From assembly GCA_030148025.1 (NCBI GenBank), contig JASBUG010000003.1:62001-126000 (forward strand): DNA of 64,000 nucleotides. The letters run 5' to 3'. The translations under genes were made by a program, and so were the position numbers. Positions 15,871 to 24,183 of this stretch are shown here, one piece after another. Origin of the DNA: Flavobacteriaceae bacterium (GTDB lineage: Bacteria; Bacteroidota; Bacteroidia; Flavobacteriales; Flavobacteriaceae). Position 1 is the first letter of the stretch. Each line of letters starts with the position of its first letter. The notes under the pieces were generated by a model. That model was not told where the DNA came from. It was given only the letters and a program-made list of their open reading frames with translations, and searched no databases.

Positions 15871-18800
15871 ATGAAAATTAAACTAACCATGTTAATCAGT
15901 TTTGTTACTGTATTAACTTTTGCTCAAACTATTGACAATGCACTACTACATGGTATGAAGTTTAGAAGTATAGGACCAGCAGGAATGAGTGGTCGTGTCA
16001 CTTCTATAGATGTCGTACAATCCAATAACTCTATTATTTATGCAGGAACTTCTGCCGGAAGTTTGTGGAAATCTACTAATGCAGGAACAAGTTGGCAACC
16101 TATCTTCGAAAACCAAAAAACTGCTTCTGTAGGAGACATAGCGATATATCAAAATAATCCAAACATACTGTATTTAGGAACAGGAGAAGGAAATCCAAGA
16201 AATAGCCAGAATTATGGTTATGGAATGTATAAATCTCTAGATGGTGGAAAAACATGGAAACATCTAGGATTAGAAAACACAAAAAGTATTCATCGTGTTA
16301 TTATTCATCCAGATAACCCTGATATAGTTTGGGTAGGAGCTATTGGTACAGCTTGGGGAACAAGTGAACATCGTGGTGTTTATAAAACAACCGATGGAGG
16401 AAAGACTTGGAACAAAATACTTTATACCAATACGTCTACAGGTGTTGCTGATATGATAATGGACCCATCCAATCCTAATAAACTTATGGTAGCTATGTGG
16501 GAATATCAGCGTTGGCCTTGGTTTATGAATTCTGGAGGTGTTGGTTCTGCAATTCATGTGACTATGGATGGTGGCGATACCTGGAATAAACTAGGAGCTG
16601 CAAATGGATTGCCAAATGAAACACTAGGAAGAATTGGTTTAGCAATTGCTGCTAGCAATCCTAATGTGGTATATGCAAACATAGAAACCAAACCAGAGAA
16701 TGCCATGTGGCGTTCGGATAATGGTGGACAAACCTTTAAGAAAACAACATCACAAGGTGTAAGTGATAGACCTTTTTATTATTCAGATGTTGAAGTAGAT
16801 CCAACAAACGAAAACAGAGTCTATCATATTGCGACAACTGTATCACGAAGTGAAGATGGCGGAAAGTCGTTTAAACCAATGTTAGACTTTTTTGGCGGTG
16901 TGCATAGTGATCATCACGCTTTTTGGATCAATCCAGAGAATTCTAAACATATAATGGATGGAAACGATGGTGGTTTTTATCAAAGTCACGATATGGGAAA
17001 AACTTGGAATTTTGCTCAAAATCTACCAGTTGGTCAATTTTACCACATAAATGTCGATAACGAAATGCCATACAATGTTTATGGTGGTATGCAAGATAAT
17101 GGTAGTTGGTCTGGACCAGCATATAAGTTTGCTATGTTCGGAAAAATAAAGAATCACGAATGGCAAAGTGTTGGTTTTGGAGATGGTTTTGATGTTATCC
17201 CAGATCCTAGAGATAGTCGTTATGGGTATTCTATGTCACAAGGAGGAAGTTTCCAACGATATGACCGTGTTACTGGTGTAGTACAAAACATTATGCCCCA
17301 GCACCCAGAAGGAAAAAAATTAAGATTTAACTGGGATGCAGCTATGAATGTCGATCCTTTTGATAATAACATTGTTTATGGAGGAAGTCAGTTTGTGCAT
17401 AAAAGTACAGACAATGGTAATTCGTGGACGATCATGTCGCCAGATCTAACTACTAACGACCCAGAAAAGCAAAAACAGCATGAATCGGGAGGTTTAACCA
17501 TTGATGATTCTACTGCCGAAAATCATACAACTATTTTAGTGATCGAACCAAGTTCAAGAGAGCAAGGACTAATTTGGGTAGGAACAGATGACGGAAATGT
17601 GCAGATTACCAGAGATGGAGGAGCTACTTGGACTAATGTAGCTAAGAATATTAAAGGTGTTCCTGCGAACTCTTGGGTAACTCAAATAAAGCATTCAAAG
17701 TATAATAACGGAGAGGCATTTGCAGTAATTGAAGATCATAGAAGAGATAACTGGACACCTTATGTATATCGTACTAAAAATTATGGTAAGTCTTGGGAAC
17801 GCATTGTTGATGAAACTGATGTTTGGGGATTTGCTTTAAGTTTTGTTCAAGATCCTGTACAACCTAACTTGATGTTTGTGGGAACTGAGTTCGGATTATA
17901 TTTCTCAATAAATGGAGGAAAGAATTGGCAACAGTGGAAAAAAGATTTTCCAACAGTTTCAGTAAAGGATATGGTGATCCATCCTAGAGAGCATGATCTT
18001 GTTGTGGGTACTTTTGGGCGTTCTATATGGATTTTAGATGATATTCGTCCGCTTCGTGAATTAGCTACAGACGCCAACATAAAAAATAAGGATGTACATA
18101 TGTTCCAACCAGCAGATACCTATTTAGGTGTTGTAGGTTTCCCTGAGTTCTTTGGTGGTGCTACTGAAACATTTGCTGGAAAGAACAGAGAAATGGGAGC
18201 GATGTTAAATTACTATGCAAAAGAAGGCACGAAAAAAAATGGCGTAGTAATAGAGATTAGTAATGCTGCAGGCGAAGTAGTTAGAGAAATTAAAACAGCC
18301 GCTAAACCTGGAGTAAACCGTGTTATGTGGGATTTAAAGACCAAAGGAAGTATGCTTCCAGGAAAGCCAGATATGATGTCTATGTTCCTTATGGGAGGTG
18401 CCAATGTATATTTTGGAGATTATACAGTAACTGTTAAAATAGGTGAGCATAGTGATTCTAAAAAGCTTACGGTATTAAAAGATCCTAGAATGCCTATCTC
18501 TGATGCCGATTTTAAAACAAATTTAGAACGTAAAGTGACTTTTAATAAAAGTGCCGATATGTTAATGGGAACTTATATGAAAGTTGATGGAGCCATCAAA
18601 TCGTTAAAAAAGGCAGCCACTTTTATAGCAAAAGACTCAACGTTAAATGCTGAGCACAAAAGGTTATCTGCTAAAGCGGAAACTTTAAAATATAAAATTG
18701 TACCAAAAAATCTTAAAGGTCTATTTAGTACAACACCAGATTTACGATCTCAATTGTTATCTATTGCTATGTATTATTTTAATCCTATGGTGAGTGTTGA

Positions 18801-18936
18801 TCAAAACTCTGAAATGTTATTTAAGCAAGTGCAAGGAAAAATAGCCAAAGTTGGCAAAGAAATAAGTGCTTTTGATGAAGAATTGAAAGCCTTAAAGCAA
18901 AAAGTTAATGAAACAGATCTCATGACATGGGATTAA
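15871..18936 (+). CDS. Exported VPS10/sortilin-type beta-propeller protein
   Basis: A 1021-residue exported protein. Signal peptide about 1-19 (ending VTVLTFAQ). The first roughly 720 residues are BNR/Asp-box repeats (SLDGGKTWKH, TTDGGKTWNK, TMDGGDTWNK, TRDGGATWTN, SINGGKNWQQ) that fold as a sortilin-like ten-bladed propeller. The C-terminal 250 residues hold a strand-rich domain (VVIEISNAAGEVVREIK) and a helical tail. No T9SS sorting signal is evident. Bacterial members are annotated as glycosyl hydrolase or VPS10 proteins, but no catalytic site can be assigned. The promoter shares the AraC operator of the preceding cluster. Confidence 0.85.
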   Translation: MKIKLTMLISFVTVLTFAQTIDNALLHGMKFRSIGPAGMSGRVTSIDVVQSNNSIIYAGTSAGSLWKSTNAGTSWQPIFENQKTASVGDIAIYQNNPNILYLGTGEGNPRNSQNYGYGMYKSLDGGKTWKHLGLENTKSIHRVIIHPDNPDIVWVGAIGTAWGTSEHRGVYKTTDGGKTWNKILYTNTSTGVADMIMDPSNPNKLMVAMWEYQRWPWFMNSGGVGSAIHVTMDGGDTWNKLGAANGLPNETLGRIGLAIAASNPNVVYANIETKPENAMWRSDNGGQTFKKTTSQGVSDRPFYYSDVEVDPTNENRVYHIATTVSRSEDGGKSFKPMLDFFGGVHSDHHAFWINPENSKHIMDGNDGGFYQSHDMGKTWNFAQNLPVGQFYHINVDNEMPYNVYGGMQDNGSWSGPAYKFAMFGKIKNHEWQSVGFGDGFDVIPDPRDSRYGYSMSQGGSFQRYDRVTGVVQNIMPQHPEGKKLRFNWDAAMNVDPFDNNIVYGGSQFVHKSTDNGNSWTIMSPDLTTNDPEKQKQHESGGLTIDDSTAENHTTILVIEPSSREQGLIWVGTDDGNVQITRDGGATWTNVAKNIKGVPANSWVTQIKHSKYNNGEAFAVIEDHRRDNWTPYVYRTKNYGKSWERIVDETDVWGFALSFVQDPVQPNLMFVGTEFGLYFSINGGKNWQQWKKDFPTVSVKDMVIHPREHDLVVGTFGRSIWILDDIRPLRELATDANIKNKDVHMFQPADTYLGVVGFPEFFGGATETFAGKNREMGAMLNYYAKEGTKKNGVVIEISNAAGEVVREIKTAAKPGVNRVMWDLKTKGSMLPGKPDMMSMFLMGGANVYFGDYTVTVKIGEHSDSKKLTVLKDPRMPISDADFKTNLERKVTFNKSADMLMGTYMKVDGAIKSLKKAATFIAKDSTLNAEHKRLSAKAETLKYKIVPKNLKGLFSTTPDLRSQLLSIAMYYFNPMVSVDQNSEMLFKQVQGKIAKVGKEISAFDEELKALKQKVNETDLMTWD

Positions 18937-18964
18937 GACATTAGTTTTTTATTGATTGATTTGT

Positions 18965-18991
18965 AAAAGCACTCTGAAAAGGGTGCTTTTT
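18965..18991 (+). terminator. Rho-independent terminator after VPS10 gene
   Basis: Arms AAAAGCACTC (18965-18974) and GGGTGCTTTT (18981-18990) pair with one G-T and are followed by a T-run. Confidence 0.85.
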
Positions 18992-18993
18992 GT

Positions 18994-19071
18994 TTATCGT
19001 TTTTATATCCGATATTTTAAATTATCGGTGTTTTTAACGATAAATTTGATTATCTGCTAAAAATACGATAT
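18994..19071 (+). promoter_or_regulatory. Three tandem 22-bp inverted-repeat operators before satD
   Basis: Three copies of TTATC(G/T)-N10-CGATA(A/T): 18994-19015, 19022-19043 and 19050-19071. The period is exactly 28 bp. The third overlaps the -7 element of the satD promoter, so bound protein would repress. The downstream SatD has a C-terminal HTH and is a natural candidate for the binder. Confidence 0.75.
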
Positions 19072-19076
19072 ATTTG
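19045..19076 (+). promoter_or_regulatory. satD promoter (-33 TTTG, -7 TATATTTG)
   Basis: TTTG at 19045-19048 and TATATTTG at 19069-19076, separated by 20 bp: a full match to the Bacteroidota -33/-7 arrangement. The ATG is 18 nt downstream. Confidence 0.7.
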
Positions 19077-19094
19077 AATCAGAAACACAATGTT

Positions 19095-19694
19095 ATGATA
19101 GCCGTATTAACAGGAGATATTATTAATTCTAGAGAATCACAACCCAAGGAATGGTTGCATGCTCTAAAGGAGGTACTTTCCAGTTTTGGTACAACACCAG
19201 GACAATGGGAAGTGTATCGAGGTGATAGTTTTCAGCTTGAAGTTGCTGTAAATAATGCTCTTAGTGCTGCTGTTTTAATTAAGTCGACTATTAAGCAGTT
19301 TAAAAGTATTGATGTAAGACTAGCCATTGGAATAGGTGATAAAACCTATACAGCTAACAGTATTACAGAATCTAATGGAAGTGCCTTTGTAAATTCTGGT
19401 GAATGTTTTGACCAGATGAAGAAACGTTCTTTAGCTATTAAATCTCCGAATGAGGATTTCAATACTCAAATAAATATAATGCTCGAATTGGCGTTACTAA
19501 CAATGAATCATTGGCAACCAGTAACATCTGCCATTGTAAAAACAACATTGGAAAATCCTGAGTTAAATCAAAAGCAACTGGCAGCTATTCTTAAAAAGTC
19601 GCAAAGCACAATTAGTGAAGGTTTAAAACGTGCAGGATTTGATGAAATTACTAAAATGATACAGTATTATAAAACCCAAATTGGAATACTATGA
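19095..19694 (+). CDS. satD: SatD family protein, probable autoregulator
   Basis: About 199 residues from the ATG at 19095 (MIAVLTGDIINSRES); a TTG start at 19074 would overlap the promoter and is rejected. The N-terminal block resembles SatD (GDIINSR, EVYRGDSFQLEV, VRLAIGIGDKTY), with some likeness to nucleotidyl-cyclase folds. The C-terminus has an HTH: LNQKQLAAILKKSQSTISEG. The biochemical role is unproven. Its stop overlaps the DUF3307 start (ATGA), a pairing seen elsewhere for this family. Confidence 0.85.
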   Translation: MIAVLTGDIINSRESQPKEWLHALKEVLSSFGTTPGQWEVYRGDSFQLEVAVNNALSAAVLIKSTIKQFKSIDVRLAIGIGDKTYTANSITESNGSAFVNSGECFDQMKKRSLAIKSPNEDFNTQINIMLELALLTMNHWQPVTSAIVKTTLENPELNQKQLAAILKKSQSTISEGLKRAGFDEITKMIQYYKTQIGIL

Positions 19695-20407
19695 TTGCTT
19701 TATTTATAAAATTTATTTTGGCGCATATAATTGGTGATTTTGCTTTACAGCCAAAAAAGTGGGTAGATCACAAAGAGTTACACAAACACAGATCGAAGTT
19801 TTTGTATTGGCATATCTTGGTACATCTGGGAGCTTTAATACTTGTATTACAAGCCGATTTTAGTTATTGGTTGGGAATATTAATAATAATTGTGTCTCAT
19901 TACTTTATTGATGTTGTAAAACTACATTTAAAGAGTAGCTTTAATGCACGTGTGTTATTTGGATTCGATCAATTAGCGCATCTTGCAGTTCTTGCTATGG
20001 TAGTGCAAAAATACACGCCGTATAATTTTAGTATTAATACCATGTTTTCAACAAAAACATTGCTAGTTATTACTGCTGTGCTATGTGTTACTGTTGTGTC
20101 GTCTATACTAATGAAAACCATTATTTCTAAATGGAGCTTAGAAGAAGATACCAATGAAGAATCTTTAGAAAATGCTGGAGCTTATATAGGTATGTTAGAA
20201 CGTATTTTTGTGTTTGCCTTTATTGTTATGGATTATTGGGAAGGTATCGGGTTTTTACTAGCCGCAAAATCTGTATTTCGTTTTGGAGACCTTTCAAAAG
20301 CAAAAGACAGAAAGCTAACAGAATATATTCTTATAGGTACCTTATTGAGTTTTGGTCTAGCCATAGCGTTTGGAATATTATACCAATATGTACTTAACTT
20401 GATTTAA
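19691..20407 (+). CDS. DUF3307 membrane protein
   Basis: A 238-residue polytopic membrane protein of about seven helices. The DUF3307 signature is at the N-terminus: AHIIGDFALQPKKWV, then HIxxHL-like WHILVHLGALIL and VSHYFIDVVKLHL, with several histidines and aspartates near the membrane. Function unknown. Overlaps satD by 4 bp, so translationally coupled. Confidence 0.88.
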   Translation: MIALFIKFILAHIIGDFALQPKKWVDHKELHKHRSKFLYWHILVHLGALILVLQADFSYWLGILIIIVSHYFIDVVKLHLKSSFNARVLFGFDQLAHLAVLAMVVQKYTPYNFSINTMFSTKTLLVITAVLCVTVVSSILMKTIISKWSLEEDTNEESLENAGAYIGMLERIFVFAFIVMDYWEGIGFLLAAKSVFRFGDLSKAKDRKLTEYILIGTLLSFGLAIAFGILYQYVLNLI

Positions 20408-20430
20408 ATATTCTACAACATATAAAAAGG

Positions 20431-20459
20431 AAAAAGCAGAGTTTTATACTCTGCTTTTT
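20431..20459 (+). terminator. Rho-independent terminator of satD-DUF3307
   Basis: A 12-bp perfect stem (AAAAAGCAGAGT, 20431-20442; ACTCTGCTTTTT, 20448-20459) with a 5-nt loop; the T-run is part of the right arm. Confidence 0.9.
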
Positions 20460-20550
20460 AACCATCAATCAAAAAACTAAATTACGAATTGTAATTTATT
20501 TAACCACTTAAAGTGTTTTTACAAATATCATGAAAGAGGTTTTTGAATCA

Positions 20551-20566
20551 TTTGACCTAGGTCAAA
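20551..20566. promoter_or_regulatory. 16-bp perfect palindrome, candidate protein-binding site
   Basis: TTTGACCTAGGTCAAA between the satD terminator and the 3' end of the MFS gene. It has no loop, is not followed by a suitable T-run on the plus strand, and lies inside a 28-codon open frame (20530-20616). Confidence 0.35.
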
Positions 20567-20604
20567 AAGCAAAAAAAAATAAGCAAATGAGAGAAAAACT
20601 GCGA

Positions 20605-21798
20605 TTAAGTTTTTGAAAGCTTTAGCCTTAGGAATACCAAAAATGACAAGCTGCCAAAAACAGAAAAACCAATAAATAACGGTAAAACAGAAGTGTTTAC
20701 AAAACTACCAATATAATTAGCTATTGGCACAGCCATAACTGTAGAAACAAATCCGTTTATTGCTGCTCCAATTCCAGCTATATGTCCAATGGGTTGCATT
20801 GCCAAAGCACGTAAATTCCCAAACAGAAATCCTATTGCAAAGAACTGCAATCCGAAAAATGATAATAATATTCCAATACTAGGGTTGTTCCCGTTATGGT
20901 ATAGAGCTACATATAACAGAGAGATTATTACATAAGCGATAGTAGCTGTATACGATATTCTCCACATGCCAAAACGCACTACTAACTGACTGTTTAAATA
21001 AGTGGCTAAACCTACAGCAATAGCCAAACTTGCAAAGATATAAGGGAACATATCTGCTAAGTTATATTGCTCTTGAAAGATTTGTTGAGACGTGCTTAAA
21101 TAGACCATAAATGATCCTGTAATAAATCCGGAAACCAATGTAAACGCTACGGAGTGCTTGTACTTAATGAACTCTTTAGTACCATCTATAAAGATACGTC
21201 CTGAAAATTTAATTCTTCGTTTCACTTCTAAGGTTTCTGGTTGACGTTGCCAAAACCATAGCATCACAATTAATCCAAAAATTAGGTTGACATAAAAAAT
21301 AGATTCCCAGTTGTAGAAGTTTAATAAAAACTGCCCGAGTGTAGGAGCGATTACTGGCACTAATATAAATACCATCACTACAAACGATAATATTTTAGCC
21401 ATATAGTTGCCACTATATGTGTCTCTAACCATAGATATGGCCATAGTTCTTGGAGAGGAGAGCCCAATACCTTGAAGCACACGACCAGCAATCATTATTT
21501 CAAAATTATTTGTCGTTACACATATAAGGCTCGCCACAATAAACAATAAAAAGCCTGCATACACTATTGGTTTTCTGCCAAAGCTATCCGATAGTGGTCC
21601 AAAAATTAACTGTCCGAATCCTAAACCTAAAAAGATCATAGTTACTAACATTTGATTTTTGTTAGTATCTACAACTCCTAAGGCATTCCCTATATCTGGA
21701 AGAGCAGGCAGTAAGGCATCGATACTTAATGCTACTATAGACATTAACGATGCCATTAAGGCAACAAACTCAAATTCGAAACTTTGTTTATTTTGCAT
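20605..21798 (-). CDS. Bcr/CflA-type MFS multidrug exporter
   Basis: A 397-residue inner-membrane drug:H+ antiporter with 12 helices. Typical features are LPALPDIGNALG after TM1, GLGFGQLIFGPLSDSFGRKP (motif A, loop 2-3) and GRVLQGIGLSSPRTMAISMVRD (TM4 region). The start is placed at 21798 (MQNKQSFEF) because the in-frame ATG at 21825 lies upstream of the -7 element. Substrate unknown. It is monocistronic. Confidence 0.9.
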   Translation of the reverse strand: MQNKQSFEFEFVALMASLMSIVALSIDALLPALPDIGNALGVVDTNKNQMLVTMIFLGLGFGQLIFGPLSDSFGRKPIVYAGFLLFIVASLICVTTNNFEIMIAGRVLQGIGLSSPRTMAISMVRDTYSGNYMAKILSFVVMVFILVPVIAPTLGQFLLNFYNWESIFYVNLIFGLIVMLWFWQRQPETLEVKRRIKFSGRIFIDGTKEFIKYKHSVAFTLVSGFITGSFMVYLSTSQQIFQEQYNLADMFPYIFASLAIAVGLATYLNSQLVVRFGMWRISYTATIAYVIISLLYVALYHNGNNPSIGILLSFFGLQFFAIGFLFGNLRALAMQPIGHIAGIGAAINGFVSTVMAVPIANYIGSFVNTSVLPLFIGFSVFGSLSFLVFLRLKLSKT

Positions 21799-21802
21799 TG
21801 GG

Positions 21803-21810
21803 CAAAAGTA
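21803..21810 (-). promoter_or_regulatory. -7 element of MFS gene (leaderless arrangement)
   Basis: Minus strand TACTTTTG, exact TAnnTTTG, with 4 nt to the ATG at 21798. This also decides the start. Confidence 0.6.
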
Positions 21811-21898
21811 AGTTAAATCTAACAAGCACGACAGCTAATATTATGTTAAGTCTTTATATTTTAATCAACAATATTTATTCACTCTAAAAACACTTAAA

Positions 21899-22345
21899 AT
21901 GCTAACTCAAACCTTGATCAAACTTTTTAATCGCGACCTTAATAAATTAAAGTCTGAAATAGAATTATATAATACCGAATCTAATTTGTGGTTGACTCCT
22001 GAACATATATCAAATTGTGCTGGAAACTTATGTTTACACATCGTAGGGAATTTAAGTCATTTTATTGGCGCACAATTAGGAAACACAGGTTACATAAGGC
22101 AACGCGACCTTGAGTTTTCTCGTAAAGATGTTCCTGTAAATGAGTTATTGCAACAAGTTGATGAGGTAATGGAAATTGTTGAGCAAACATTATCTAAACT
22201 AACCGAAGAAGACTTGCAAAAAGCTTATCCTATTAATGTATTTAAAGAAGACATGACCACAGAATACTTTTTAGTGCATCTTTCAACGCATTTGGTGTAT
22301 CATTTAGGGCAGATTAATTATCATAGACGTTTACTGGATTCTTAG
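21899..22345 (+). CDS. DinB-like (DUF1572) putative metal enzyme
   Basis: A 148-residue four-helix-bundle protein. Candidate metal ligands are His47/His54 (NLCLHIVGNLSHFIG) and His131/His135 (HLSTHLVYHLGQINYHRR), the DinB/YfiT pattern. Members include thiol transferases and damage-induced proteins; the substrate here is unknown. It starts a plus-strand run DinB-GNAT-hypothetical-MarC. Confidence 0.85.
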   Translation: MLTQTLIKLFNRDLNKLKSEIELYNTESNLWLTPEHISNCAGNLCLHIVGNLSHFIGAQLGNTGYIRQRDLEFSRKDVPVNELLQQVDEVMEIVEQTLSKLTEEDLQKAYPINVFKEDMTTEYFLVHLSTHLVYHLGQINYHRRLLDS

Positions 22346-22357
22346 TAGTTTTGACTG

Positions 22358-22888
22358 ATGATGATTTTTCAAAACTATAGCATTCAACTATTAAATACTT
22401 CAAAAACGGAAGAGTTCTTTAATCTTATAAATAATAATCGCTTACGTTTAGAAGATTTTTTTGCAGGTACCGTTGTTAAAACCAAAACGCTGTCTGATAC
22501 TAATGATTATTGTAAGATCATTGCAAGAAAGATAGAAGATAAAAGCTATTTTCCATACGTTATTGTAGATAGTAAAACCCAAAAATATATTGGTTTTATT
22601 GATGTAAAGAATATTGATTGGCATATTCCTAAAGCCGAATTGGGATATTTTATTGATGTTAATTATGAAGGAAAAGGAATCATATCGAATGCAATAGGCT
22701 TGCTTATAGAATATCTTATTGAAACTTATAATTTTAAAAAACTACTTTGTCGATCTAGTAACAAAAATACAGGAAGTATAGCCGTAGCTCTTAAAAATGG
22801 ATTTGAACTAGAAGGAACCATTAGGCGTGACTATAAAACTACTAAAGGAGAAATAGTAGATTTAAATTATTATGGTCGTATTTTTTAA
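22358..22888 (+). CDS. GNAT-family N-acetyltransferase (RimL-like)
   Basis: 176 residues. It resembles RimJ/RimL enzymes that acetylate N-terminal alpha-amino groups of ribosomal proteins or other amines. Visible blocks are AELGYFIDVNYEGKGIISNA (motif A, acetyl-CoA pyrophosphate loop) and CRSSNKNTGSIAVALKNGFELEGTI (motif B, split here over two lines of the fold). The second ATG (22361) is a possible start. 12 bp after the DinB gene. Confidence 0.88.
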   Translation: MMIFQNYSIQLLNTSKTEEFFNLINNNRLRLEDFFAGTVVKTKTLSDTNDYCKIIARKIEDKSYFPYVIVDSKTQKYIGFIDVKNIDWHIPKAELGYFIDVNYEGKGIISNAIGLLIEYLIETYNFKKLLCRSSNKNTGSIAVALKNGFELEGTIRRDYKTTKGEIVDLNYYGRIF

Positions 22889-22914
22889 TTAGATTTACTA
22901 GGTAATAATATCCT

Positions 22915-23391
22915 ATGAAATCAGCCACTATTAGCGAGCTTCGAAAAGAATTAAAAGATAAATCCAGAGACGACCTGTTTAATTACTGTATTGCGCTAGC
23001 TCGATATAAGCTTGAGAGTAAAGAGTTGTTAACGTATTTAGTCTTTGAATCGGAAAATGAAGAAGCTTATATAGAAAGTGTTAAACAATATATTTCTGGT
23101 GAAATAGGCGATATAAATACTGATAGCTATTTCTATATGAAGAAAAGTGTCAGGAAGATATTAAGACAGGTTAAGCGTTATATTCGATATTCAAAAAAGA
23201 AAGAAACCGAAGCCGCTGTATTATTATATTTTTGCTCTGAGCTTAAAGAGATGCAACCATCAATCTTTAAGAATACTGTGTTGACAAATACCTTTAACAA
23301 ACAGTTAGAAATGGCTCAAAAAGCAATAGCTAAACTTCACGAGGATCTGCAATACGATTACAACTTAATGGTGGAAGAACTTCTCGATTAG
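22915..23391 (+). CDS. Conserved hypothetical protein, helical
   Basis: I recognise no named domain. The 158 residues are mostly alpha-helical and highly charged (ISELRKELKDKSRDDLFNY, SVRKILRQVKRYIRYSKKKE), with no signal peptide or membrane segment; a soluble cytoplasmic helical bundle is likely. Codon use resembles its neighbours. 26 bp after the GNAT gene. Confidence 0.75.
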   Translation: MKSATISELRKELKDKSRDDLFNYCIALARYKLESKELLTYLVFESENEEAYIESVKQYISGEIGDINTDSYFYMKKSVRKILRQVKRYIRYSKKKETEAAVLLYFCSELKEMQPSIFKNTVLTNTFNKQLEMAQKAIAKLHEDLQYDYNLMVEELLD

Positions 23392-23470
23392 ATTAACATT
23401 TTGGTAATTATTGTTTAAGAATTCCGTAACTGTTAAAACCTTAAAAATTAGTGTTTTTGCAGAAAAAACT

Positions 23471-24103
23471 ATGGAGTTATTATTAGTGACATTTGGAGCA
23501 CTATTTTCAATTATGAATCCTTTAGGGACAGTCCCTGTTTTTGTTGGGTTAACACAAGATAATACTAAAAAGGAGCGTGCTGTAATTGCCTTTTGGACTG
23601 CAGTTGATGTTTTGGTAATTTTACTATTGTCATTCTTTGCCGGAAAGTACATTTTATCTTTTTTTGGTATTAGTCTAAACTCATTAAAGATCGCTGGAGG
23701 ATTAATTATTACCTCTTCTGGATTTGCTTTGTTAACAGGTAAGTTTCGAGAACATAAAGGAATGAAACGTGAGCGTGTACAGCAAGATATTCAGTCACGT
23801 GATTCGATTGCCTTAACACCTTTAGCAATACCTATGTTAGCAGGACCTGGAACCATTTCAATGTTAATTGGGTACAATCAGGAGTTTCAAATTATTTCAG
23901 AAATTACAATCATAGTTGGAGCAATGATACTCGCTGCATTTAGTATATATCTAATCCTTAAAAGTGGCCATTATATTGTAAAGGCTTTGGGAGCTTCTGG
24001 TATCAATGCTTTATCAAGAATTATTGGGTTTATTGTTATCGCTATTGGAGTTGAGTATATGATATCTTCTGTGGTGAGTATATTGTCTCAGGTAGATTTT
24101 TAA
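23471..24103 (+). CDS. MarC-family integral membrane protein
   Basis: 210 residues from the ATG at 23471, with six predicted helices. Family hallmarks are FSIMNPLGTVPVFVGLTQ near the N-terminus and PLAIPMLAGPGTISMLI in the middle. Despite the name, most family members have no proven role in antibiotic resistance; function unknown. An upstream in-frame start (23411) would add a hydrophilic 20-residue leader and is not favoured. Confidence 0.9.
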   Translation: MELLLVTFGALFSIMNPLGTVPVFVGLTQDNTKKERAVIAFWTAVDVLVILLLSFFAGKYILSFFGISLNSLKIAGGLIITSSGFALLTGKFREHKGMKRERVQQDIQSRDSIALTPLAIPMLAGPGTISMLIGYNQEFQIISEITIIVGAMILAAFSIYLILKSGHYIVKALGASGINALSRIIGFIVIAIGVEYMISSVVSILSQVDF

Positions 24104-24183
24104 ATGGGTTTTTGTTAAACCATTCATAAAATCAAGGTTTCAAAAAGTAGTATTAGTAAATTTAAGAACTAATTCAGAAAGCC

